From Paracoccaceae bacterium (GTDB lineage Bacteria; Pseudomonadota; Alphaproteobacteria; Rhodobacterales; Rhodobacteraceae): 5,909 nucleotides of DNA. The DNA is taken from positions 1 through 5,909 of the forward strand of contig JAASTF010000205.1 of assembly GCA_021767525.1 (NCBI GenBank), given 5' to 3'. Position numbers and translations under genes: made by a program. The notes under the pieces were generated by a model. The model was not told the DNA's origin. It worked only from the letters and a program-made list of their open reading frames with translations, and did no database searches. This document shows, one piece after another, positions 1 through 4,778 of the stretch (position 1 is its first letter; each line of letters starts with the position of its first letter).

Positions 1-195
1 AAGGGTGCGATCCGGGTCGATCAGGGCTTTGTCAGCCTGCCCGACACCCCCGGCCTCGGTATCGAGATCGACGAGGATCTGGCCCGCGCCCATCCCTACA
101 CCGGCGAAGGCCTGCACCTGCAAATGCAAGAAGACCCTTGCGATTACGCAAATGGAAACCATTTTGAAGGGGGCGCCCCCGCGTCCGAACGGTAA
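1..195 (+). CDS. Enolase-superfamily (mandelate racemase-like) sugar-acid dehydratase, C-terminal fragment
   Basis: The frame is open from base 1 and ends at TAA 193-195, giving the last 64 residues of a protein whose body lies left of the window. The segment PDTPGLGIEIDEDLA (residues about 14-28 of the fragment) matches the conserved tail of mandelate racemase/muconate lactonizing enzymes, especially acid-sugar dehydratases of the mannonate/galactonate type, where a PGLG(I/V)EID motif closes the C-terminal capping region. The catalytic barrel with its metal ligands and the Lys/His bases is not in view, so the substrate cannot be inferred. Family members are Mg-dependent cytoplasmic enzymes that remove a proton alpha to a carboxylate. 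A different frame at 5-247 is a shadow of this gene. The family is fairly secure and the specific activity is unknown. Confidence 0.75.
   Translation, partial: KGAIRVDQGFVSLPDTPGLGIEIDEDLARAHPYTGEGLHLQMQEDPCDYANGNHFEGGAPASER
138..180. repeat. Cluster of three small inverted repeats ahead of the sqrR-like gene
   Basis: Three perfect dyads lie almost end to end: TTGCG-ATTA-CGCAA (138-151), AAATGG-AAA-CCATTT (150-164) and the 12-base palindrome GGGGGCGCCCCC (169-180). They fall inside the last codons of the dehydratase gene and 40-85 bases before the probable start of the ArsR-family regulator. They could be the promoter/operator region of that regulator, because ArsR-family repressors bind dyads and normally autoregulate. 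No T-run follows the GC palindrome, so it does not look like an intrinsic terminator. Codon constraints on the dehydratase C-terminus do not explain the symmetry, but short dyads arise often by chance. Confidence 0.3.
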
Positions 196-221
196 CCTCG
201 CAATTGCTTATGGGTCATGCT

Positions 222-599
222 ATGAACGTGCAAAACAAGCGGATTGATGCATTGAACACGCAGGCACCCCCGGCCCCGCCCACAGAAATGGCGCGCAGCG
301 CGCAGTCTGCGGCGGCCTATCTGAAAACCCTGGCCCATGAAGGCCGGTTGATGATCCTGTGCCATCTCGGCTCGGGCGAGAAATCCGTGGGCGAGCTGGA
401 AGAGCTGTTGCAGATCCGCCAGGCTGCCGTCAGCCAGATGCTGGCCCGCCTGCGCGAAGAGGGGCTGGTCACCACCCGGCGCGAGGGCAAGACCATCTAT
501 TACAGCCTGGCCGACCAGAACACATACGAGGTGATTGGCCTGCTGTATCGCCTGTTCTGCGGCCCCGCCGATCAGTCCGACGGCAAAACCAGCTGCTAA
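222..599 (+). CDS. sqrR: ArsR-family persulfide-responsive repressor of the SqrR/BigR type
   Basis: This 125-residue winged-helix regulator matches the SqrR/BigR branch of ArsR in pattern: a disordered, Pro-rich N-terminus (1-24), a helix with RLMILC (42-47), a recognition helix around QAAVSQMLARLREEGLV (67-83), a beta-wing TTRREGKTIYYSL (84-96), and a last helix ending YRLFC (109-113). The two cysteines, Cys47 and Cys113, are 66 residues apart, the same spacing as the Cys41/Cys107 pair that forms a polysulfide bridge in Rhodobacter capsulatus SqrR. Known members repress sulfide-oxidation genes and release DNA when persulfidated. No ELCVCDL metal box is present. A third cysteine is the last residue. 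ATG 222 is preferred; in-frame TTG 204 and ATG 210 are alternatives, and none has a strong ribosome site. No sulfide-oxidation gene adjoins it, so its targets are probably elsewhere. BigR is the alternative name. Confidence 0.8.
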   Translation: MNVQNKRIDALNTQAPPAPPTEMARSAQSAAAYLKTLAHEGRLMILCHLGSGEKSVGELEELLQIRQAAVSQMLARLREEGLVTTRREGKTIYYSLADQNTYEVIGLLYRLFCGPADQSDGKTSC

Positions 600-602
600 G
601 TC

Positions 603-631
603 TTTTCATTCTCTCACCCGTGCCCTACCTT
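603..631 (+). promoter_or_regulatory. Candidate promoter of the TetR-family gene
   Basis: A TTTTCA box (603-608) and a TACCTT box (626-631) are separated by 17 bases and lie just upstream of the operator palindrome at 634-648. Each matches the sigma70 consensus only partly (4/6 and 3/6), so this is a weak assignment. It would place the transcription start inside or next to the operator, which fits autorepression. Read-through from the sqrR-like gene, which ends at 599, is also possible because I see no terminator between them. Confidence 0.3.
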
Positions 632-633
632 TT

Positions 634-648
634 ATGAACGCAGTTCAT
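634..648. promoter_or_regulatory. TetR operator site 1 (perfect 15-base palindrome)
   Basis: ATGAAC-GCA-GTTCAT is a perfect inverted repeat with 6-base arms. It sits 12-26 bases before the start codon of the TetR-family gene and immediately before its GGGGA ribosome-binding sequence. The same TGAAC-N3-GTTCA core recurs three times on the other side of that gene, which is the usual placement for the operator of an autoregulating TetR repressor. The assignment to this regulator is inferred from position and recurrence. Confidence 0.75.
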
Positions 649-659
649 GGGGATGAGCA

Positions 660-1268
660 ATGGCCGGCAAAGTCGAAGAGCGCCGCAAGGCGCTGCGCAA
701 TGCCCTGATCGATATCGCTGAAAAACGCATCGTCGATGGCGGCATCGATGCGGTCAAGGCGCGCGATCTTGCGCGCGAGGCCAATTGCGCCACCGGCGCC
801 ATCTATAACGTCTTCGACGACCTGCAAGACATCGTGATCGCGGTCAACATGCGCACCTTCGCGCGGCTGGGACGGCGCGTGGCGCAATCGGTCGAAGACG
901 CGGCAGACGCCTCGCCCACCGATCAACTGATCGGGATGAGCCGCGCCTACCTGCAATTCGCCAGCGATCATCCCCGCCTGTGGCGCACACTGTTCGATCT
1001 GCAAATGTCGGTCACCTCGGATGTGCCCGATTGGTATTTGCAGGAACTTGCGCGGCTCTTCGGCTTCATCTCGGCCCCGCTGGCGCGCATCTTCCCCGAA
1101 AAATCCGACACCGAGATCGAGCTTTTGACCCGCACGCTGTTCTCATCGGTGCATGGCATCGTGCTGCTGGGGCTGGAAAACCGCATCTCGGCGGTGCCCC
1201 GTGATCAGCTGGAAGACATGATCGCCCTACTGCTGCGCGGCATGACCGAGAAACAAACCATTTCCTGA
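660..1268 (+). CDS. TetR-family transcriptional repressor, probable controller of pspA-yiaAB
   Basis: The product is 202 residues, a normal TetR length. The N-terminal DNA-binding domain has its helix-turn-helix at about residues 34-53 (ARDLAREANCATGAIYNVF, with the typical G-x-(I/L)-Y-x-x-F ending). The helical ligand domain (about 85-195) contains FSSVHGIVLLGLENR, resembling the WHG-type TetR C-terminal domain. ATG 660 follows a GGGGA sequence at 649-653 with a spacing of 6. The protein would bind DNA as a dimer and release it when a small hydrophobic ligand or similar signal enters the C-terminal pocket; the ligand cannot be inferred. TGAAC-N3-GTTCA palindromes lie just before its start and three times after it, and the first downstream copy begins on its own stop codon. 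This strongly suggests autoregulation and control of the following pspA gene, which is 82 bases downstream and on the same strand. Confidence 0.85.
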   Translation: MAGKVEERRKALRNALIDIAEKRIVDGGIDAVKARDLAREANCATGAIYNVFDDLQDIVIAVNMRTFARLGRRVAQSVEDAADASPTDQLIGMSRAYLQFASDHPRLWRTLFDLQMSVTSDVPDWYLQELARLFGFISAPLARIFPEKSDTEIELLTRTLFSSVHGIVLLGLENRISAVPRDQLEDMIALLLRGMTEKQTIS

Positions 1269-1278
1269 ACACTGCTCA
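1266..1278. promoter_or_regulatory. TetR operator site 2 (imperfect)
   Basis: TGAAC-ACT-GCTCA differs from the TGAAC-N3-GTTCA palindrome by one base in the right arm. It starts on the TGA stop of the tetR gene and is centred 22 bases (about two helical turns) before site 3, so dimers on sites 2 and 3 would lie on the same DNA face. It could be an auxiliary, lower-affinity site. Confidence 0.55.
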
Positions 1279-1286
1279 CAAAAATC

Positions 1287-1315
1287 TTGAACACCGTTCA
1301 CGCGCTCCCTATATC
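1287..1315 (+). promoter_or_regulatory. Sigma70-type promoter of pspA-yiaAB
   Basis: A -35 box TTGAAC (1287-1292) and a -10 box TATATC (1310-1315) are separated by exactly 17 bases, predicting a start near 1322. Each box matches the consensus at 4 or more of 6 positions. The -35 box is embedded in operator site 3, and site 4 covers the predicted start, so a bound repressor would block RNA polymerase directly. No sigma54 promoter (GG-N10-GC) of the kind that drives pspA in enterobacteria was recognised here. Confidence 0.6.
1288..1300. promoter_or_regulatory. TetR operator site 3 over the pspA -35 box
   Basis: TGAAC-ACC-GTTCA is a perfect 13-base inverted repeat with 5-base arms. It overlaps the proposed -35 hexamer of the pspA promoter, and its core is identical in both arms to site 1 before tetR. 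Confidence 0.75.
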
Positions 1316-1322
1316 CAAATTA

Positions 1323-1335
1323 TGAACATTGTTCA
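1323..1335. promoter_or_regulatory. TetR operator site 4 at the pspA transcription start
   Basis: TGAAC-ATT-GTTCA is a perfect 13-base inverted repeat lying between the proposed -10 box and the ribosome-binding site of pspA. It is centred 35 bases after site 3. With site 3 it brackets the promoter, an arrangement typical of tight repression. Confidence 0.75.
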
Positions 1336-1336
1336 C

Positions 1337-1343
1337 AAGGAGG
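1337..1343 (+). promoter_or_regulatory. Ribosome-binding site of pspA that decides its start
   Basis: A full AAGGAGG sequence lies 7 bases before ATG 1351 but only 1 base before the upstream in-frame ATG 1345. The spacing selects 1351 as the real start, which also gives the MF-x-T-L-K N-terminus usual for PspA. Confidence 0.8.
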
Positions 1344-1350
1344 AATGTGG

Positions 1351-2034
1351 ATGTTCGGAACGCTTAAAACCCTGTTTATCGGCGCATCCGCCAGGGCCGA
1401 AGACACCATGCGCGACGCCTACGCGCCGGAACTGATCGACCAAAAGATCCGCGAGGTCGAAATTAGCCTCAAGGCCGCCAAGGCCACGCTGGCCAGCCTG
1501 ATCCAGCGTCAACGCGGCGAACAGAAACTGGTCGACACCCTGAAATCGCGTTTGGCCACCTTGACCGAGCGCGTGACCCAGGCCCTGGCCGCGGGCCAGG
1601 ACGGCATGGCCGCCGAGGGCGCGCAGGCCATCGCTGACATGGAGAACGAGCTGAGCCTGCGCGGCGAAACCCTGGACCGGCTGGATCGCAAGGCCACCCG
1701 ACTGCGCGCCTCGGTCGAGGCCGGCCACCGCCGCCTGGTCGAGCTGAAACAGGGGGCCATCAGCGCCCGCGCCGTGCGCCGCGAACAGGACATCCAGATG
1801 CGCCTGTTACGCGCCGGCGGCGGCGATGCCATGTCCGAGGCGCAAGAGATGATCGACCGCGTGCTGAACCGTGACGACCCTTTCGAGACATCCCAGATCG
1901 TCGCCGAGATCGACCGCGACCTGTCGGGCGACGGGATCGACCAGCGCATGGCCGACGCGGGCTTTGGCCCCGCCGGCAAGGTCACGGCCACCGCCGTTCT
2001 GGACCGGCTGAAACCCGAAACCCCCAAGCAATAA
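1351..2034 (+). CDS. pspA: PspA/IM30 (Vipp1) family membrane-stress protein
   Basis: The product has 227 residues, a normal length for PspA. It begins with a short amphipathic helix (MFGTLKTLFIGASARAE, 1-17), which in this family inserts into stressed or curved inner-membrane lipid. A long, highly charged coiled coil follows (about 26-155), then a shorter helical C-terminal part (about 160-220). PspA-family proteins are cytoplasmic, assemble into ESCRT-III-like rings or rods, and limit proton leakage or remodel damaged inner membrane. No cysteine or catalytic motif is present. The gene follows a TetR regulator and is separated from a YiaAB-type membrane protein gene by only 24 bases, so the two are probably cotranscribed. 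No pspB, pspC or pspF is in view, so control appears to be by TetR. Family assignment is confident; the exact stress is unknown. Confidence 0.9.
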   Translation: MFGTLKTLFIGASARAEDTMRDAYAPELIDQKIREVEISLKAAKATLASLIQRQRGEQKLVDTLKSRLATLTERVTQALAAGQDGMAAEGAQAIADMENELSLRGETLDRLDRKATRLRASVEAGHRRLVELKQGAISARAVRREQDIQMRLLRAGGGDAMSEAQEMIDRVLNRDDPFETSQIVAEIDRDLSGDGIDQRMADAGFGPAGKVTATAVLDRLKPETPKQ

Positions 2035-2058
2035 CCATGTTTTACAAGGAGCAAGACC

Positions 2059-2337
2059 ATGACCAAAGTGAAAACCGACCTGGGTATGATCCAATTCTTC
2101 AACGGCGCGGGCATTGCCGTGTCCTATTTCCTGCTGGGCCTGTCGCTGTATCTGTCGACCGATGTGCCGCTCTCGACCAAGGGCTTTTGGGGCATCGGCA
2201 TCCTGATGCTGACGCTCAGCCTGGTGAACTTCGTGAAATACCGCTTCGACCAGCAGCTGCACCAGGACCGCATCGCCCAGATCGAGGCCGCGCGCGACGA
2301 AAAACTGCTTGAGGAATACGTGACAACCAGCGCCTGA
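2059..2337 (+). CDS. YiaA/YiaB-type two-helix inner-membrane protein
   Basis: This 92-residue protein has two hydrophobic helices, about 12-32 (QFFNGAGIAVSYFLLGLSLYL) and 42-60 (GFWGIGILMLTLSLVNFVK). They are joined by a short loop containing LSTKGFWG, which fits the YiaAB two-helix domain, where a K-G-(F/Y/W) turn precedes helix two. A charged C-terminal helix (62-87, rich in Asp, Glu, Arg and Gln) probably lies in the cytoplasm. The start at ATG 2059 has AAGGAG at 2046-2051 with a spacing of 7. It lies directly behind pspA and ahead of a terminator, making it the last gene of the unit. The function of the domain is not established. Its position suggests it is a membrane anchor or partner for PspA, with the charged tail a possible contact; this is inference. 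Confidence 0.75.
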   Translation: MTKVKTDLGMIQFFNGAGIAVSYFLLGLSLYLSTDVPLSTKGFWGIGILMLTLSLVNFVKYRFDQQLHQDRIAQIEAARDEKLLEEYVTTSA

Positions 2338-2362
2338 CACGTCCGTATTCTTGGTGCCAATC

Positions 2363-2397
2363 GCCCCGGCAGGCTTTCCCTGCCGGGGCTTTTCTCT
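2363..2397 (+). terminator. Intrinsic terminator of the tetR-pspA-yiaAB unit
   Basis: A perfect 11-base-pair stem (GCCCCGGCAGG, 2363-2373, with CCTGCCGGGGC, 2379-2389) has a 5-base CTTTC loop and is followed by TTTTCTCTT. It lies 25 bases after the yiaAB stop codon. Strong stem plus T-rich tail is the classic rho-independent form. Confidence 0.9.
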
Positions 2398-2410
2398 TGC
2401 ATCTCGGCCT

Positions 2411-2450
2411 TTTTTTGATTTCTATAAACCTAGTTTTTTCGAATCATTGG
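2411..2450 (+). promoter_or_regulatory. AT-rich promoter/operator region of the arsR-permease pair
   Basis: A strikingly AT-rich stretch lies between the terminator and the ArsR-family gene. Two promoter readings are possible: TTGATT (2415-2420) with TCGAAT (2439-2444) at 18 bases, or a good -10 TATAAA (2423-2428) without a well-placed -35 box. A loose dyad, TGATT (2416-2420) with AATCA (2442-2446), encloses it and could be part of the ArsR operator. The region is a credible promoter; the exact boxes are uncertain. Confidence 0.45.
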
Positions 2451-2457
2451 GTGTCGC

Positions 2458-2772
2458 ATGGAATGGGAAAAGGCCGCACAAGGCTTTGCCGCGATGGGGT
2501 CCGAGGCGCGGCTGCGCGTGTTGCGCGCGCTGATCCGCGCGCGCCAAGACGGGCTGACAGTGCAAGAAATTGGCTCGCGCACCGGCGTGCCGCCTTCAAC
2601 CCTGGCCCACCACCTGAAATTCCTGACCGGCGCTGGCTTATTGACCCAAACCCGCGAAGGCCGCGCCCTGCGCACCCGTGCCGATTACGACGCCCTACGC
2701 GGCCTGGCCGATTTCATCCTGCAGGAATGCTGCGCCGACAGCACAAACCGAAAGGCCGCAAACGATGGCTGA
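2458..2772 (+). CDS. arsR: ArsR/SmtB-family metalloid-type repressor with C-terminal Cys pair
   Basis: The product is a 104-residue winged-helix regulator: N-terminal helices (AAMGSEARLRVLRALI, 11-26), a helix-turn-helix with the recognition helix PPSTLAHHLKFLTGAGLL (45-62), and a wing (63-74). The classical alpha-3 metal box ELCVCDL is absent (VQEIGSR occupies that position). The only cysteines are adjacent, Cys91-Cys92, in the last helix (LQECCADS). Some ArsR proteins, such as those of Acidithiobacillus and Shewanella, sense As(III) or methylarsenite through C-terminal cysteines, so a trivalent arsenical or antimonial is a reasonable ligand. With only two cysteines a methylated arsenical is a good candidate. 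It overlaps the permease gene by 8 bases, so the two are translationally linked, and it probably represses both. A general ArsR with another thiophilic ligand is the alternative. Confidence 0.8.
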   Translation: MEWEKAAQGFAAMGSEARLRVLRALIRARQDGLTVQEIGSRTGVPPSTLAHHLKFLTGAGLLTQTREGRALRTRADYDALRGLADFILQECCADSTNRKAANDG

Positions 2773-3793
2773 TATCTCTGCCCCAAAATCCCTTGGCACC
2801 CTTCGCGCTCGCCTCGCCACGCCTTGGACACTCACCTTTGGCCTTCTGGCTCTGGTTGCGCTGCTCGATCCCGGCAACGCCGCGCCCGTCGGGCAATTCG
2901 CGCTTGGCGCGTTTCTACGCACCCTGCCCTATATCATCGCCGCCGTGCTGATGATCGCCTATCTCAAATCGGCCGGCGCCGATGCCGTGATCGCCCAAGC
3001 CTTCAAGGGACGCGAACGCCGCATGATCGTGGCAGCCGCCCTGTTGGGCGGGCTTGCGCCCTTTTGCTCCTGCCAGGTGATCCCGTTCATCGCCGGGCTC
3101 TTGGCGCTTGGCACGCCGGTCTCGGCGGTGATGGCGTTCTGGCTGTCTTCACCTCTGATCGACCCGCCCACGCTGCTAATCACCGCGGCCGCGCTCGGCT
3201 GGCCCTTTGCCATCGCCAAGGCGGTGTCGGCGGTGGCCCTCGGGCTTTTCGGCGGCTTCATCACGCTGGGCCTGATGCGCTCGGGCGCCTTTGCCGATCC
3301 CCTGCGCAACTGGCGCCCTTCGGGCTGCTGCAGCGCGCCGAAACCCGGCGCCACCCGCCCGATCTGGAAGATCTGGCAAGACAGCGCCCGCCGCCAGACC
3401 TTCGGCACTGAAATGCGGGTGAACGCGCTCTTTCTGGTGAAATGGCTGGCCCTCGCCTACGTGATCGAGGCGCTGATGGTGCATTACGTCCCCGCCGACA
3501 TGATCGCCCGCGTGGTTGGTGGCGACGGGCTGGGCCCGATCGCTCTGTCGGCCCTGGTGGGGATGCCCGCTTACCTCAACTCCTACGTCGCGCCACCGCT
3601 CCTGGCTGGCCTGACACAGCAGGGGATGAGCATGGGTGCGGCTTTGGCCTTCATGGTTGCTGGTGCCGTCAGTTCGATCCCGGCGATGATCGCGGTCTAT
3701 TCGCTGGTCAAACGCCCGGTCTTTGGCCTTTATCTCGGGCTCGGACTGACCGGCGCCATCCTGTCTGGACTGGTCTTTCAGGCCCTCGTCTAA
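2765..3793 (+). CDS. COG0701/DUF318 permease, ArsP-like candidate metalloid efflux protein
   Basis: The 342-residue polytopic membrane protein has about eight hydrophobic segments in two halves joined by a hydrophilic loop (about 177-220). The first half has the family signature APFCSCQVIPFIAGLL (98-113, Cys101 and Cys103) followed by AFWLSSPLIDPP. The second half has a related GMPAYLNSYVAPPLLAGL segment. This is the COG0701 permease family, which contains ArsP, an exporter of trivalent organoarsenicals. A second cysteine pair, Cys188-Cys189, lies in the central loop and could bind substrate. The N-terminal cysteines used by Campylobacter ArsP are absent, so the substrate may differ. ATG 2765 is chosen because it overlaps the upstream arsR stop and has GAAAGG 9 bases before it; the frame is open back to 2678, but that would overlap arsR by 95 bases. 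Pairing with a Cys-Cys ArsR supports metalloid export. Confidence 0.75.
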   Translation: MADISAPKSLGTLRARLATPWTLTFGLLALVALLDPGNAAPVGQFALGAFLRTLPYIIAAVLMIAYLKSAGADAVIAQAFKGRERRMIVAAALLGGLAPFCSCQVIPFIAGLLALGTPVSAVMAFWLSSPLIDPPTLLITAAALGWPFAIAKAVSAVALGLFGGFITLGLMRSGAFADPLRNWRPSGCCSAPKPGATRPIWKIWQDSARRQTFGTEMRVNALFLVKWLALAYVIEALMVHYVPADMIARVVGGDGLGPIALSALVGMPAYLNSYVAPPLLAGLTQQGMSMGAALAFMVAGAVSSIPAMIAVYSLVKRPVFGLYLGLGLTGAILSGLVFQALV

Positions 3794-3807
3794 CGTTTCC
3801 TCTCTCT

Positions 3808-3857
3808 CCAAATATCCCGGGGGAGTCGCGCATCGCGCGACGGGGGCAGAGCCCCCA
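3808..3857. repeat. GC-rich double-hairpin intergenic element between convergent genes
   Basis: After CCAAATATCCCGGGGGA come two perfect hairpins: GTCGCGC-ATC-GCGCGAC (3825-3841) and, directly abutting, GGGGGC-AGA-GCCCCC (3842-3856). I recognise this architecture (AAATATCCCGGGGG, a variable stem, then GGGGGCAGAGCCCCC) as a dispersed intergenic sequence of Rhodobacterales genomes, usually just after genes. It sits 15 bases behind the permease stop and about 37 bases from the stop of the oppositely oriented GTPase gene. It may act as a bidirectional terminator or 3' stabiliser, though there is no T-run. That it is a repeat is from recognition, as only one copy is in this window. Confidence 0.65.
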
Positions 3858-3893
3858 ACCGCGGCGCGGCAGCCAGGTCGCGCAACCACACGC

Positions 3894-4778
3894 TCAGCAC
3901 CCCGCCCACCAGGCGGCGATCTGATCTTGTGTCACCCGACCCTCCAGACCGATGGCCACCAGCGTCGTGTGGTCGGCCTGCGCGGGTTTAATGTCGACGG
4001 TGCGCCCCACCACATGCAGCTCATGCGCGCCGCCGCCGGGCGCCAGCACCTTGCCCTTGATCCGGTACAGCCCCGCGGGCGCGGCGGCCACCAGCGCCTC
4101 CAACGCGGCGCGGTCCAGCACCTCGTCGCCCTCGTGCGCCCAGCCGATATAGCCCGGATGCGGGCGCGCGGGCGCCACGCCGCTGCCCGGCGTCATGCCA
4201 CCCAGCAACAAGGGCGCCACCGCGTCCACCTGCGCCAGGTCAACCAGCGGCGCGCGCGACAGCGCGGCCAGCCGCGCCTCCAGCCCCGCGGGCAAACCGC
4301 CATTGGCCTTCGACACCAGCAGCAGATCGGCCACCGCCACCTGCCCCTGCATCTGCGCGCCGATCTGCGGATCGTCGGCCAGCTTGGGCCAGTTCACCGC
4401 ATCCACCACCACGGCGATCCCGCCATAGGCCATTTCGGGCTCGGCCCGGGCGGCCATGGCGATCTTCGCCGGGTCCGCGATGCCCGATGCCTCGATCACC
4501 AGGTGGTCGGGCCGCGGGCGGCGGTCCAGCGCATCGCCCAACGCCATGAACAGGTCATTGCCCATGGTGCAGCACACGCAGCCATTGGTCAGGGAAATCG
4601 TATCGCCCTCGGCCCGCTCGATCAGGCTGGCATCGATGTTGATGGCCCCGAAATCGTTGACCATCACCATCACGCGCTGCCCGTGATCTTCGGCCAAAAG
4701 CCGGTTCAGCAGCGTGGTCTTGCCCGCCCCCAGATAGCCGCCGATCACGGTCAGGGGCAGGCGCGGCAGATCGCTCAT
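3894..4778 (-). CDS. COG0523 (CobW/P47K) family metal-trafficking GTPase
   Basis: The 294-residue protein is a G3E-class GTPase: Walker A GGYLGAGKTT (13-22), switch region NDFGAINIDA (41-50), the metal-binding motif GCVCC (66-70, CxCC) that defines COG0523, and a Walker B-like ViEASGIADP (95-103). A CobW C-terminal domain follows (about 205-290, with YRIKGKV at 238-244). Family members use GTP hydrolysis to hand Zn, Co or another metal to a client enzyme. The guanine-specificity motif is SKAN (156-159) instead of NKxD, an odd feature. There is no His-rich metal loop. Its ATG overlaps the stop of the upstream amidohydrolase gene (ATGA), so the pair is translationally coupled and the amidohydrolase is a plausible client. 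It is not likely to be true CobW, since no cobalamin gene is nearby. It converges on the permease gene. Confidence 0.85.
   Translation of the reverse strand: MSDLPRLPLTVIGGYLGAGKTTLLNRLLAEDHGQRVMVMVNDFGAINIDASLIERAEGDTISLTNGCVCCTMGNDLFMALGDALDRRPRPDHLVIEASGIADPAKIAMAARAEPEMAYGGIAVVVDAVNWPKLADDPQIGAQMQGQVAVADLLLVSKANGGLPAGLEARLAALSRAPLVDLAQVDAVAPLLLGGMTPGSGVAPARPHPGYIGWAHEGDEVLDRAALEALVAAAPAGLYRIKGKVLAPGGGAHELHVVGRTVDIKPAQADHTTLVAIGLEGRVTQDQIAAWWAGC

Noticed and set aside
169..180. GC palindrome as intrinsic terminator of the dehydratase gene
   Set aside because: It lies before the stop codon, has no loop and no T-run after it.
204..221. TTG 204 or ATG 210 as the start of the SqrR-like gene
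   Set aside because: Neither has a better ribosome site, and ATG 222 gives cysteine positions closer to SqrR. ATG 210 is not excluded.
1345..1350. ATG 1345 as the start of pspA
   Set aside because: It is only 1 base from the AAGGAGG sequence, too close for use; ATG 1351 has 7-base spacing and the family N-terminus.
1509..2340. Two minus-strand open frames (201 and 177 residues) opposite pspA and yiaAB
   Set aside because: Both are shadows of well-supported plus-strand genes; Ser/Arg-rich or His/Gln-rich composition with no motif.
2678..2764. Upstream in-frame extension of the permease from ATG 2678
   Set aside because: It would overlap arsR by 95 bases and add a non-hydrophobic, unrelated N-terminus; ATG 2765 has a ribosome site and the usual short overlap.
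2397..2951. Plus-strand open frame of 184 residues overlapping the arsR gene
   Set aside because: It is Arg/Pro-rich out-of-frame translation of arsR and the permease start, and it runs through the promoter region.
3176..3889. Minus-strand open frame of 237 residues
   Set aside because: Antisense to the permease, whose membrane segments and PFCSC motif are unmistakable. It also runs through the intergenic hairpin element. No domain seen.
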